A DNA stretch of 12,322 nt from Methanosarcinales archaeon (lineage in GTDB: Archaea > Halobacteriota > Methanosarcinia > Methanosarcinales > Methanogasteraceae): NCBI GenBank assembly GCA_030672345.1, contig DAOVGO010000031.1:1-12322 (forward strand). Direction: 5' to 3'. Within the stretch, counting starts at the first letter, position 1. Every line of letters begins with the position of its first letter. Shown here one piece after another: positions 5,323 through 11,799 of this stretch. The position numbers were made by a program, and so were the translations under genes. The notes under the pieces were generated by a model that did not search any database, had not been told where the DNA came from, and was given only the letters and a program-made list of their open reading frames with translations.

Positions 5323-6260
5323 CTGAGCCCTCCGGATCTTCTTCGCATCAGGAGAACTGCAATAATCCCGATTATCCCTATCGTTGTGAATAAACCGGCT
5401 GCAGGTGACTCTGATGCTGATGTTGTATCTGTACCGGTCTCAGGGATAGCCGATACTCGCTCTTCCTCTGTTGGTGGGAACGACTCGAATACTGGAAGAA
5501 TGAAGATGCCGCGCTCCATTATGCCCTTGCCAAAGACCGCGATATTCCATACCCCGGGTTCGTCGAGTGTGTATATAAAGTCACCATCTGCGTCGGTCTT
5601 TGTAAATCCTTTCACCATCATCCACGAGTCCTGCGGGTAGATTTCATCAGCTTTCTTGAGCACCTCCGGATCATCGTTCAGACGATACTTCACGACATAA
5701 ACCGTTGCGTTTGCAAGCGGCGCTCCATCCTGAACCGCCCTTGCTCTGAATACGAACCCCTCTTCTAACCCGTAGGGGCGTATGTACGGGATTATCTCAA
5801 CAGTCTCACCGAGTTCAGCATCCCAGCCCATCCATGTCGCCTGACCGCAGTGAATTACCGCCTTTGCGTGATCGACAAAATCACCCTTAATCGCAGTTAC
5901 GTTCATCGTTGAATAAACTATGTAGTCTCCTCGCTTATCAACCGTGAAAGACACAGTATACGCTTTAACTCCATCAACCGATGTCTCAACAGGGGTTAAT
6001 TGCGTGACGTTACCATCAGGATTCCTTACATACACATCAGGAGTGTCGATGCAGCCAAAGAGTTCCTTGAATGGGCAGCCCCACGTGATCAGCACGGTCT
6101 TTTCCTCACCCAGACTTGCAAGATAATCATCCGGGCTGACATCCATGCCGCCACCCGGGAAGAGCATCGTGAAGTGGGCAGATGCCGTTCCCGCGATACC
6201 GCATCCTGCGATCGTGATGGCTACGAGCATGACCATACTAACTTTTATATTGTTACGCAT
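5319..6260 (-). CDS. Exported DUF4198-type metal-uptake protein (NikK-like), C-terminally anchored
   Basis: This 313-residue protein carries a signal peptide (1-28, ending GTASA), a DUF4198-like beta domain with aromatic and proline-rich strands, a second carboxypeptidase-regulatory-like domain (FRARAVQDGAPLANATVYVV, then TDADGDFIYTLDEPGVW, about 172-245), a Thr/Ser/Glu-rich stalk, and one C-terminal helix (about 286-306) followed by RRR. The C-terminal layout resembles archaeal surface proteins anchored by a terminal helix. DUF4198 proteins accompany Ni/Co ECF-type transporters. The start at 6260 has the strong site GAGGAGG ten bases upstream. Cleavage after ASA yields a mature N-terminal His-Phe; an IAGC lipobox at 17-20 is a competing possibility. 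It is first of a two-gene operon with the NikL-like gene. The metal is inferred; Ni would serve F430, hydrogenase or CODH. Confidence 0.7.
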   Translation of the reverse strand: MRNNIKVSMVMLVAITIAGCGIAGTASAHFTMLFPGGGMDVSPDDYLASLGEEKTVLITWGCPFKELFGCIDTPDVYVRNPDGNVTQLTPVETSVDGVKAYTVSFTVDKRGDYIVYSTMNVTAIKGDFVDHAKAVIHCGQATWMGWDAELGETVEIIPYIRPYGLEEGFVFRARAVQDGAPLANATVYVVKYRLNDDPEVLKKADEIYPQDSWMMVKGFTKTDADGDFIYTLDEPGVWNIAVFGKGIMERGIFILPVFESFPPTEEERVSAIPETGTDTTSASESPAAGLFTTIGIIGIIAVLLMRRRSGGLR

Positions 6261-6492
6261 ATTCTTAAATCCTCCTCTTCAGGTAGTTCCTGTCGCCAGA
6301 TCCTGCATCTGGGTATGGAGCCGGTACAATCATGATTTCATGCCGTTTATCAGGGTCAATGTTACCGTGTGCTTCTCGGCAACTCCATCGTGACAGATTA
6401 ACAGCGGTGCCATACACATACAGTGCGAATCGCGCCGCTTTACATGTTACGGTCAGTATCGCTATCGTACTTAAACCTAACTGTTTTATATC
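6261..6492 (-). promoter_or_regulatory. Promoter and long leader of the NikK-like operon
   Basis: A good TATA box (GATATAAAAC on minus, 6483-6492) lies about 220 bases before the start codon, which would give a leader near 200 bases. The leader contains a hairpin CCAGAT/ATCTGG with a 5-base loop (6296-6312), a palindrome CATGATTTCATG (6331-6342) and possible pairing of AGCGG with CCGCT further upstream. I do not recognise a known riboswitch class; no cobalamin-box sequence is visible. A closer promoter could exist, so the leader length is an inference. Confidence 0.4.
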
Positions 6493-6577
6493 AGCGACTT
6501 TTCAATTTATTCTGTGATATGGGGCGCCATGAACGCTTTTCGGTGAAAACACCAGAGGACTTTCAGATAGTGCCCCT
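6493..6577. other. Intergenic stretch downstream of the AfpA-like gene
   Basis: No gene or clear terminator is visible between the nik-type promoter and the end of the AfpA-like gene. The sequence does not obviously match the 3' flank of the chimeric remnant at 3593-3610, so the duplicated block seems to end close to the stop codon. Confidence 0.35.
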
Positions 6578-7135
6578 TCACCCTTCAATGCCATCGATGT
6601 GCCTCTTCACAACACCCTCGATCTCACTGATGCTCTCGAGAACCGTGATCTCCCGCATCCGTTTCAGCATGTTCGCGTTCTCGATGTCCACATCCCGCAT
6701 ATACAGAGTCAATTTCTTCCCGTTGGGGAGTATCGTCGCAATAGATCCCTCGTACTGGTCAGCAGGATAGATATAGATCGGTATTCTCGCCTTTGCCGCC
6801 TGAGACACGCCGTTTGTGAGAAGCGAATCAGCGATCCCGTGAGCAATCTTTGCCGCGGTGTTCGCACTCATCGGGCAGACGAGAAAGAGATCGAACCTGC
6901 CCATCTGTAACTGCCCTGCGATGAACGGCGAGTTCGCACCGTGCTCAACACTCGTCTTCGGAAAGATCTCTTTCAGATCCTTCCAGATATTGTACCACTT
7001 CATCACGAGTTCACCATTCTTCGAGAGATACACATTGATATCCAGATCATATCGATCGGAGAGGTCCTTCATGATTCCAAAGGTCTCTTCGATCTGATCG
7101 CCGCATCCTGTGATTCCCCATGCTATCTTAAGCAT
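6578..7135 (-). CDS. Archaeoflavoprotein, AfpA-like (flavin-binding electron-transfer protein)
   Basis: This 185-residue protein belongs to the archaeoflavoprotein/flavoprotein (HFCD-like) group: GITGCGDQIEE (7-17), an LSKNGE turn (38-42), and the flavin-contacting CPMSANTAAKIAHGIADSLL (87-106) plus TN. AfpA of Archaeoglobus fulgidus is known as an FMN protein that takes electrons from ferredoxin; the related DmrX acts as a dihydromethanopterin reductase, so that alternative stays open. The conserved tail MRDVDIEN (146-153) is typical of AfpA. ATG 7135 overlaps the upstream iron-sulfur flavoprotein stop by 8 bases and has GAGAGGTGG ahead; the frame extends nine bases further to a GTG. The pairing with an iron-sulfur flavoprotein implies joint electron transfer in the cytosol. 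Its last 38 codons recur in the remnant at 3611-3793. Confidence 0.8.
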   Translation of the reverse strand: MLKIAWGITGCGDQIEETFGIMKDLSDRYDLDINVYLSKNGELVMKWYNIWKDLKEIFPKTSVEHGANSPFIAGQLQMGRFDLFLVCPMSANTAAKIAHGIADSLLTNGVSQAAKARIPIYIYPADQYEGSIATILPNGKKLTLYMRDVDIENANMLKRMREITVLESISEIEGVVKRHIDGIEG

Positions 7136-7754
7136 CCGCACCACCTCTCGATTCCTTAATCATTCCTGCAACCGAGATCAAGCGGTCGATAGTCCGGTGC
7201 ATGCTTTTGATTCCGTCTGCGTCCTCGCTGACACCATCCGCACCCTTATCCCTTGACCAGAACGTGCCTCCGAGATTCGCACCGAACGAGCCGCCGCCGA
7301 CAGGTATCATCTCGCTGATCACATAGAAGTCCAGAATCGATCTGATCGCAAGCTCCTGCCCTCCGATCCGGTCACCACCCACAGCCGCGGCTGCTCCGAC
7401 CTTGTTTCTGAGCGCAGCCGGATCAGATGCAACGAGCGCTCTGCACCGGTCAAGCATCGTCTTTGTCTGCCCGCTCAAGGTCCCTTGATAGACCGGAGTT
7501 CCTATAAGCACGGCATCAGCCCACATAAGTTTCTCGTATATCTCCTCCATGCCGTCCTTCTGGATGCATCCTTCCCGTTTTTTGACACAGAAGTCACAGT
7601 GGTTGCAGAATCCGATCGTTCTCCTGTGAATTGTTATATACTCGGTTTCTGCCCCGTGTTTCTGGCTGGCATAATCAAGCGCATCCTTAACCACGTAATC
7701 AGTGGATGCGAGTCTCGGGCTCCCTGATATGCCGAGCAGGTTTATGGTTTTCAT
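7128..7754 (-). CDS. Iron-sulfur flavoprotein (NADPH-dependent FMN reductase fold)
   Basis: The 208-residue flavodoxin-like protein starts MKTINLLGISGSPRLASTDY, the FMN phosphate-binding loop (GISGSPR, 8-14). It has the compact cluster motif C-x2-C-x2-C-x6-C at residues 50, 53, 56 and 63, which in iron-sulfur flavoproteins binds a [4Fe-4S] cluster, then WADAVLIGTPVYQGTLSGQT (78-97), the second flavin-binding strand and loop. The C-terminal region GGGSFGANLGGTFW is typical of the group. The ATG at 7754 is preferred over an in-frame GTG at 7763 because GAGGTGA lies just before it. It is first gene of a two-gene operon with the AfpA-like protein (8-base overlap). Known family role: electron carrier between ferredoxin and reducible substrates, with a suggested role against O2/H2O2 in methanogens. 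Confidence 0.88.
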   Translation of the reverse strand: MKTINLLGISGSPRLASTDYVVKDALDYASQKHGAETEYITIHRRTIGFCNHCDFCVKKREGCIQKDGMEEIYEKLMWADAVLIGTPVYQGTLSGQTKTMLDRCRALVASDPAALRNKVGAAAAVGGDRIGGQELAIRSILDFYVISEMIPVGGGSFGANLGGTFWSRDKGADGVSEDADGIKSMHRTIDRLISVAGMIKESRGGADA

Positions 7755-7805
7755 CTGGGTCACCTCTTCTGTCCTTTTGTGAAGTTTTATATTTATATGT
7801 ACTCT
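7755..7805 (-). promoter_or_regulatory. Promoter and RBS of the flavoprotein operon
   Basis: On the minus strand the A/T-rich TATA element ACATATAAATATAAAAC (about 7784-7801) is about 38 bases upstream of the ATG, followed by GAAGAGGTGA as the ribosome-binding site. The block is shared with 3794-3855. Confidence 0.65.
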
Positions 7806-7961
7806 TCCGGGTTCTCGTCAGGGGATATTCCGAACGTGGACGGAGCTGCGGGCGGTGAGGTGGGCGCAGAGCATATCGCAGCCGTTTTTAGGCTCTCTGA
7901 CAATTCGCGAATGCAAGTATCTCGTAGACGAATCGTGTCTGTGTGGCATTACATGCTTGGG
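7806..7961. other. Intergenic stretch upstream of the flavoprotein operon
   Basis: No gene is supported. Plus-strand frames here stay open for a while but show no family resemblance, ribosome-binding site or promoter. It leads into the CACGAATG repeat block. Confidence 0.35.
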
Positions 7962-8050
7962 GATCACGAATGGCACAAATAAACGAGTTACACGAATGCT
8001 AAAATGGAATAAATTTGTGTCATTCGTCCGGGGTGTCCCGCATTCGTGAT
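7962..8050. repeat. CACGAATG-type repeat block with long inverted repeat
   Basis: ATCACGAATG (7963-7972) is exactly inverted as CATTCGTGAT (8041-8050). Inside, CGAATGGCACAAAT (7967-7980) is inverted as ATTTGTGTCATTCG (8013-8026) with one mismatch, and CACGAATG appears again at 7991-7998. The segment 7962-7998 recurs, inverted and somewhat shorter, at 8968-8996 on the other side of thi4. Confidence 0.8.
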
Positions 8051-8102
8051 AAAAACGGTCATAAGAATATCGAAAGCCTGACAGGGCTCCATTTCCGTGC
8101 AG

Positions 8103-8885
8103 TCATGCCCTCGAATCGATGATCCTGATCGCAACCTCAGCCGCCCTCTCGCCTGATAGCATCATCCCGCCGAAGATCGGACCCATCCGCGGACCGCCGT
8201 AGACGGCGTTTGCCGCCATGCCCGAAACAACCAGCCCGGGATACACCTCCTTTGTAAAGTCAAGAAGCATGCGCTCGCCTATGTCCGCCCACATCGGCTG
8301 CTCACCCTGGACGTGCAGACTGCCTTGCGCGCCCGGTATCTTTTCCTGCACGATCCTGCAGATCTCTGCGTCGTGCCCGGTGCCGTCGATCACCACCTTC
8401 GACCTGATCGCCAGCGGATCGACATGCAGATGCGCCCGCTCAACCGCAGTCCAGTTGAGAACGAGCCCTGAAACCCGGTCATTTTCCCTGATCATCACGT
8501 CCTCGGCACTCATCAGATTGAAAACCTTTGCGCCTGCCCCGATCGCGGATGCGGCGATCCGGCAGACCGATTCGATCGAATCAGCCACATAGAGACCGGG
8601 CTCGCATTCGGTGTACCTGATGCCGAATTCGTCAAGGAACCGGCGTGCTTCTGCCTGCACCACGATTCGCGGAAACATCATGCCGCCGCCCCACATGCCG
8701 CCGCCAATCGCGAGATTCCGCTCGAAGACTACCGTATCGACGCCTCCCATTGCAAGGGTGTATGCAGCAACAAGATTCGCAGGTCCTGCGCCTACGAGCG
8801 CCACATCCACCTCGGTTACGTCAAGGAACGATTTCGTAAATTCGGTAACGATTGCTCTGGTAATACTTGTTTCATCGATCGCCAT
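8103..8885 (-). CDS. thi4: Thiazole synthase, archaeal sulfide-dependent Thi4 type
   Basis: This 260-residue FAD/NAD-binding protein is archaeal Thi4, which makes the thiazole phosphate part of thiamine from NAD and glycine. Signatures: dinucleotide fold VALVGAGPANLVAAY (28-42), E-R pair, GGGMWGGGMMFPRIVVQ (61-77), VLNWTAVERAHLHVDP (142-157) and GPRMGPIFGGMMLSG (231-245). At the position where yeast Thi4 has its sacrificial Cys205, the sequence has His (His154 in LHVDP), as in methanogen enzymes that use free sulfide catalytically and need iron. The start ATG at 8885 gives MAIDETSITRAIVTEF, matching the family N-terminus; eleven further upstream in-frame codons to 8918 are unlikely. It stands alone and is flanked on both sides by inverted CACGAATG repeats. 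Ribose-1,5-bisphosphate isomerase, once assigned to homologues, is a less likely role. Confidence 0.93.
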   Translation of the reverse strand: MAIDETSITRAIVTEFTKSFLDVTEVDVALVGAGPANLVAAYTLAMGGVDTVVFERNLAIGGGMWGGGMMFPRIVVQAEARRFLDEFGIRYTECEPGLYVADSIESVCRIAASAIGAGAKVFNLMSAEDVMIRENDRVSGLVLNWTAVERAHLHVDPLAIRSKVVIDGTGHDAEICRIVQEKIPGAQGSLHVQGEQPMWADIGERMLLDFTKEVYPGLVVSGMAANAVYGGPRMGPIFGGMMLSGERAAEVAIRIIDSRA

Positions 8886-8967
8886 GATTGCTGTTTGTAT
8901 CCATGCAACCTTAATCAATACTTCCGAAACACGCCCAAGTTCCGAATCAAAAGTGAAACTCCCATGA

Positions 8968-9054
8968 CATTCGTGCTACCCGTTCCATTTGTGATCTCCC
9001 GATGCTGATTTTGGGCAAAATATATTCATTACGAATTCCACGAATGATACGAAT
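8968..9054. repeat. CACGAATG-type repeat block (inverted copy upstream of thi4)
   Basis: 8968-8996 read on the minus strand gives GATCACAAATGG followed by ACGGGTAGCACGAATG, matching the block at 7962-7998 with a 5-base gap and a few substitutions. A further degenerate run near 9030-9054 contains CACGAATGATACGAATAC. The two blocks bracket thi4 in opposite orientation. Confidence 0.7.
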
Positions 9055-9069
9055 ACATCGTTTGAGGGC

Positions 9070-9087
9070 AAGCCTTCAGGCAGGCTT
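9070..9087. repeat. Small hairpin AAGCCT/AGGCTT
   Basis: AAGCCT (9070-9075) pairs with AGGCTT (9082-9087) across a 6-base loop. It lies just beyond the mch terminator. It may be a second terminator stem, but no U-tract follows. Confidence 0.4.
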
Positions 9088-9113
9088 CTTGGAGAAACCA
9101 ACCTTAAAACCGA

Positions 9114-9164
9114 GCAAAAAAGAGTAAAATAGGTAAACAGGACAGGGCATCTAAAGCCCTGCCC
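9114..9164 (-). terminator. Hairpin and U-tract terminator downstream of mch
   Basis: In the mch transcript the stem GGGCAGGGC pairs with GCCCUGUCC (9164-9156 with 9148-9140, one G-U pair) across a 7-base loop. Downstream there is UAUUUUACUC and then six U (9121-9116). It lies 35 to 85 bases after the mch stop. A weaker stem, ATACTCTT/AAGAGTAT, sits closer to the stop codon. Confidence 0.7.
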
Positions 9165-9199
9165 ACCATTTTCATACTCTTTGATTACAAGAAGAGTAT

Positions 9200-10162
9200 T
9201 CACACCATCTGTATGCCAAAGGACTGCAACAGTACGTGAGGATTGGCTGTACCGCTTGCAATCGTCTTCTTGCTGTTGAGTTCGTTCACGATGATCTCTG
9301 CGGGCGCAAACATCGCACCATCGACCTTGAAGAAATCAAAACCAGCCGCCTTGAACGTGTCATAGAATGGTTTTCCGTAGTCCCTGGAGGTTTCTGATGG
9401 CACCTTCTTCACGTAGTCGGTCAGTTCATCGATATCAGGATAATCGATGGTGTAATAGGTCTTGCCGGCATATATGATGCAGTCGTTGGTCGAGCCCATG
9501 CATTTAGTGTCATCGCCCACGATCGGCGAGATCGGGATGATCCCGAATCCGTGTTTGATCGAAGTGATGTCAAAGCCGAGGTCGTGCATCTTGTGCATCC
9601 CTGTCTCGACGACTCTGGCAGAGATCTGCACGGATCCTGCGATTGAGGATGTTGGCGCGGCTGCGATGTACAGATCCTTTGCATCGATACCACAGTCAGT
9701 TGCAATCTTGTCTGCGACCTCTTCCGGCGGAAGTTTGTCGGTTTCAAGCACGATGACTGCCTTGTCTGACGAATCCTTGTATCCCATCTCTTCATAAAGA
9801 TCCTTCGGGTTTAAGGAAAGCGCCCGTGCAGGACCTGAGCCCATGGCAAAGTACTTCCCGACGATGAGCCTCCACCCGGCATACTGGGATGCCATGCACG
9901 CGATGAGCGGATGGTCTGTTGCAACCTGAATGCCAGCAACGGTGTGGTCGCCAAGCTGGTAGGGTATGAACTTCAGTTCAGCCAGATCCGCAAGGCATAG
10001 CCTTGATAAATACATTCCGGCACCGTACCCTCCCGGCGCATTCACGCCAGCATCCACAACGGTCGTTCCGTTGCTCAACTCAGACACTTCAATATTCAGT
10101 TCCTCTGCGTTGTCAAGCATCTCCACGAATGCTTTATATCCGTATTTATTTACGCTGATCAT
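9200..10162 (-). CDS. mch: Methenyl-H4MPT cyclohydrolase
   Basis: This 320-residue protein is Mch, which interconverts N5-formyl- and N5,N10-methenyl-tetrahydromethanopterin in the C1 branch of methanogenesis or its reversal; it is a cytosolic homotrimer in known cases. Recognisable parts are MISVNKYGYKAFVEMLDNAE at the start, NAPGGYGAGMYLSRLCLADL (41-60), the TDHPLIACMASQYAGW stretch, AMGSGPARAL, and PISPIVGDDTKCMGSTND near the middle, all highly conserved in the family; length is normal. ATG 10162 is chosen over codons up to 10198 because the family begins with MISVN and GGTGAT lies just upstream. It is monocistronic, with a clear terminator and a palindrome upstream. It uses the pterin whose synthesis needs MptE, encoded at 1614-2276. 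Confidence 0.97.
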   Translation of the reverse strand: MISVNKYGYKAFVEMLDNAEELNIEVSELSNGTTVVDAGVNAPGGYGAGMYLSRLCLADLAELKFIPYQLGDHTVAGIQVATDHPLIACMASQYAGWRLIVGKYFAMGSGPARALSLNPKDLYEEMGYKDSSDKAVIVLETDKLPPEEVADKIATDCGIDAKDLYIAAAPTSSIAGSVQISARVVETGMHKMHDLGFDITSIKHGFGIIPISPIVGDDTKCMGSTNDCIIYAGKTYYTIDYPDIDELTDYVKKVPSETSRDYGKPFYDTFKAAGFDFFKVDGAMFAPAEIIVNELNSKKTIASGTANPHVLLQSFGIQMV

Positions 10163-10238
10163 TGAGATCACCAAAACGTCCATAGAGTCCCTGCACACTT
10201 AAGATTATCGGGGCATGGGGCGGTTTTGGTGTTACTCC

Positions 10239-10275
10239 GATCCCTGATATCAGAGATCAGCATATCTCCCTGATA
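10239..10275. promoter_or_regulatory. Near-perfect 20-bp palindrome upstream of mch
   Basis: GATCCCTGAT (10239-10248) is followed by ATCAGAGATC (10249-10258): a 20-bp inverted repeat with one mismatched pair. CCCTGATA occurs again at 10268-10275. It lies about 80 bases upstream of the mch start and 46 after the archaellin stop. It could be an operator for mch or a transcript end structure for the arl genes; there is no U-tract. Confidence 0.5.
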
Positions 10276-10303
10276 CCGCCACCTGAACTACCAGGGAACC
10301 GAA

Positions 10304-10924
10304 CTAATACAACTCCAGGTACTCATCCGAAACAGGATACGTCAGAGGCGTTCTGAACTCGAGTCTCGTATTAAACCCGGTCTCGAGCAGGAATTCGATC
10401 ACGACACCGGCGTTCGGGCTGAAATCGGTTGCAGATGCCGTCGTATTAATGCCAAGCTCGACCATGTCGCCATACTCGATGTATGGATCATTCGCCCGGT
10501 CGGCTTCGGTGCCTTTGTTGACGCGCAGCCACCGGCTAACATTAAAAAAGCCGTCTTCGTAGGAATCAGACGTCTGGTTGTACCTGAGGATCGCAGGAGG
10601 ATTGCCGGCTGCCCGGACGCTGATAATTGCGGTATCAAGGTCCACGATCTCACTTCCGACGATCGGCTCGATGATTATGCGCAGACTGGTGATGCCGTGG
10701 TCTGTCGTTGAATTGTTGGTCGTCTGCCCGCTCACCGAGATGATGCTGACGCCGGTGCTGATATGCTCCCTTGTCTCCTCACCGGTGTGCACAGCCTTCT
10801 GTGTGAACACTCCTGATGTGTTTATCAGCGGCATAACCACGAGCGCAGCCATCAGAACAATCGCAATGAACAAAATCAGCGTGCTAATCCCGGTGTCTGC
10901 ACTGCAATCTTGTTTTAGCCTCAT
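10304..10924 (-). CDS. Archaellin (archaellum filament protein)
   Basis: The 206-residue protein has the class III signal peptide and hydrophobic filament core of archaellins: a short charged leader (MRLKQDCSA), then DTGISTLILFIAIVLMAALV, and the conserved INTSGVFTQKA block (about 34-44); the last third is a beta-rich surface domain with N-x-S/T sites such as NNST, NQTS, NVS and NTT that may be N-glycosylated. The prepilin peptidase (ArlK/FlaK) would cut near the charged leader. It overlaps arlG by ATGA, so translation is coupled. An archaellin placed after arlG, where arlH normally follows, is unusual, and no arlH, arlI or arlJ is in the window. Only one archaellin is present, so it may be a main or a minor filament protein. 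Confidence 0.92.
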   Translation of the reverse strand: MRLKQDCSADTGISTLILFIAIVLMAALVVMPLINTSGVFTQKAVHTGEETREHISTGVSIISVSGQTTNNSTTDHGITSLRIIIEPIVGSEIVDLDTAIISVRAAGNPPAILRYNQTSDSYEDGFFNVSRWLRVNKGTEADRANDPYIEYGDMVELGINTTASATDFSPNAGVVIEFLLETGFNTRLEFRTPLTYPVSDEYLELY

Positions 10925-11349
10925 AATTGCTCTGTATCCAGTACTCCGTTTGCAACAACCACTTTTATAGACTTTCCTGAGAGGTCAATGCCTGAAAATG
11001 TGAGATTCACCACCTCAGACGGTTCCCACTGCAGATCCCCATCATCGTTCTCAATATTTGATGTGATGATCGTCTGGTATACGCCATTGACCAGAACTGC
11101 GATAGAATCGGTTGAATTGTCGAATTCGGTTTTTCCAGTGTTTAATACATACAGCCCTGGCTGCGTGCTCGCGCCCGGATCATTGATGATCTCGATATCA
11201 CCCCTCATCTGGTCAGCGAGATGGCTGTTTCTGACCACCAGTGCGCCTGATACCGAGCCTGTGACGCCGTAAAGCGCGATCACGATTACTGATGCGATGA
11301 TCACTGATGCGATGAAGAAGATCGCCTGCGCTGCGGACTCTCCAGCCAT
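10921..11349 (-). CDS. arlG: Archaellum stator protein ArlG/FlaG
   Basis: At 142 residues it has the typical ArlG form: MAGESAAQAIFFIASVIIAS, one N-terminal membrane helix and an immunoglobulin-like extracellular domain (about 35-140) carrying LYVLNTGKTEFDNSTDSIAV. In known archaella ArlG forms a filament capped by ArlF and links the motor to the S-layer. ATG 11349 directly follows the arlF stop, and GAGGTGGTG lies just upstream. The gene overlaps the archaellin gene by four bases. The three genes form one transcription unit. The assignment rests on the N-terminal motif, size and partner gene. Confidence 0.88.
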   Translation of the reverse strand: MAGESAAQAIFFIASVIIASVIVIALYGVTGSVSGALVVRNSHLADQMRGDIEIINDPGASTQPGLYVLNTGKTEFDNSTDSIAVLVNGVYQTIITSNIENDDGDLQWEPSEVVNLTFSGIDLSGKSIKVVVANGVLDTEQL

Positions 11350-11781
11350 TCACACCACCTCCGCGCAGGCAGACCTTGCATTCACTGTCACTACTTTCAC
11401 AACATCACCACTATCCAGAGTAAACGTCGTTGTCGAGAAATTCTTTCCGGGGTACAGCCAGCCAGACCACGTGTGATTGGATATTTCTCCATTTATGAGC
11501 ACGATAAGCTTTGCTTTGTCGATGGACGATGTTCCGGTATTTTTTATGTAGAAGATATCGTTTTCAGTGTCAGTGATTATCCCCCTGTCCTCGTAGCTGC
11601 ATGAAGACGTATTGTATATCTCGATCCCTGTTTCCAGTAGAGAGAGCATACGCGCCTGTTCTTCGCCTCTGGCGTCCTGCAGCAACTCGTAGCTATCGCT
11701 GACACGTCCGTAATATACGGTTGCAGTCAGGATTAGACCAATAGCGATGATCGCTGTAGCGATGGATATACCAAACCCCAT
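11350..11781 (-). CDS. arlF: Archaellum stator protein ArlF/FlaF
   Basis: This 143-residue protein begins MGFGISIATAIIAIGLILTA, the membrane helix typical of ArlF, followed by a helical linker (YYGRVSDSYELLQDARGEEQ) and a beta-sandwich domain with IFYIKNTGTSSIDKAKLIVL and NGEISNHTW. ArlF binds the S-layer and anchors the archaellum stator. It is the first gene of the arlF-arlG-archaellin unit, joined end to end with arlG. The region upstream carries a tandem 16-bp repeat and, beyond it, a decayed transposase, so any arlC/D/E or further archaellin genes that would normally precede it are missing here. Confidence 0.85.
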   Translation of the reverse strand: MGFGISIATAIIAIGLILTATVYYGRVSDSYELLQDARGEEQARMLSLLETGIEIYNTSSCSYEDRGIITDTENDIFYIKNTGTSSIDKAKLIVLINGEISNHTWSGWLYPGKNFSTTTFTLDSGDVVKVVTVNARSACAEVV

Positions 11782-11799
11782 TATGGAAAATATTGGTGC

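Noticed and set aside
6261..6492. Cobalamin riboswitch ahead of the metal-uptake genes
   Set aside because: I found no match to the conserved B12-box type sequences on the transcript strand.
7779..8049. Plus-strand frames upstream of the flavoprotein operon
   Set aside because: They overlap the operon promoter and repeat block; no ribosome-binding site or family signature.
7962..8050. CRISPR array
   Set aside because: The repeats are short, irregular and inverted; there are no regularly spaced units or spacers and no cas genes.
8976..9203. 75-codon minus-strand frame after mch
   Set aside because: It covers the mch terminator hairpin, U-tract and the CACGAATG repeats; the predicted protein has no coherent features.
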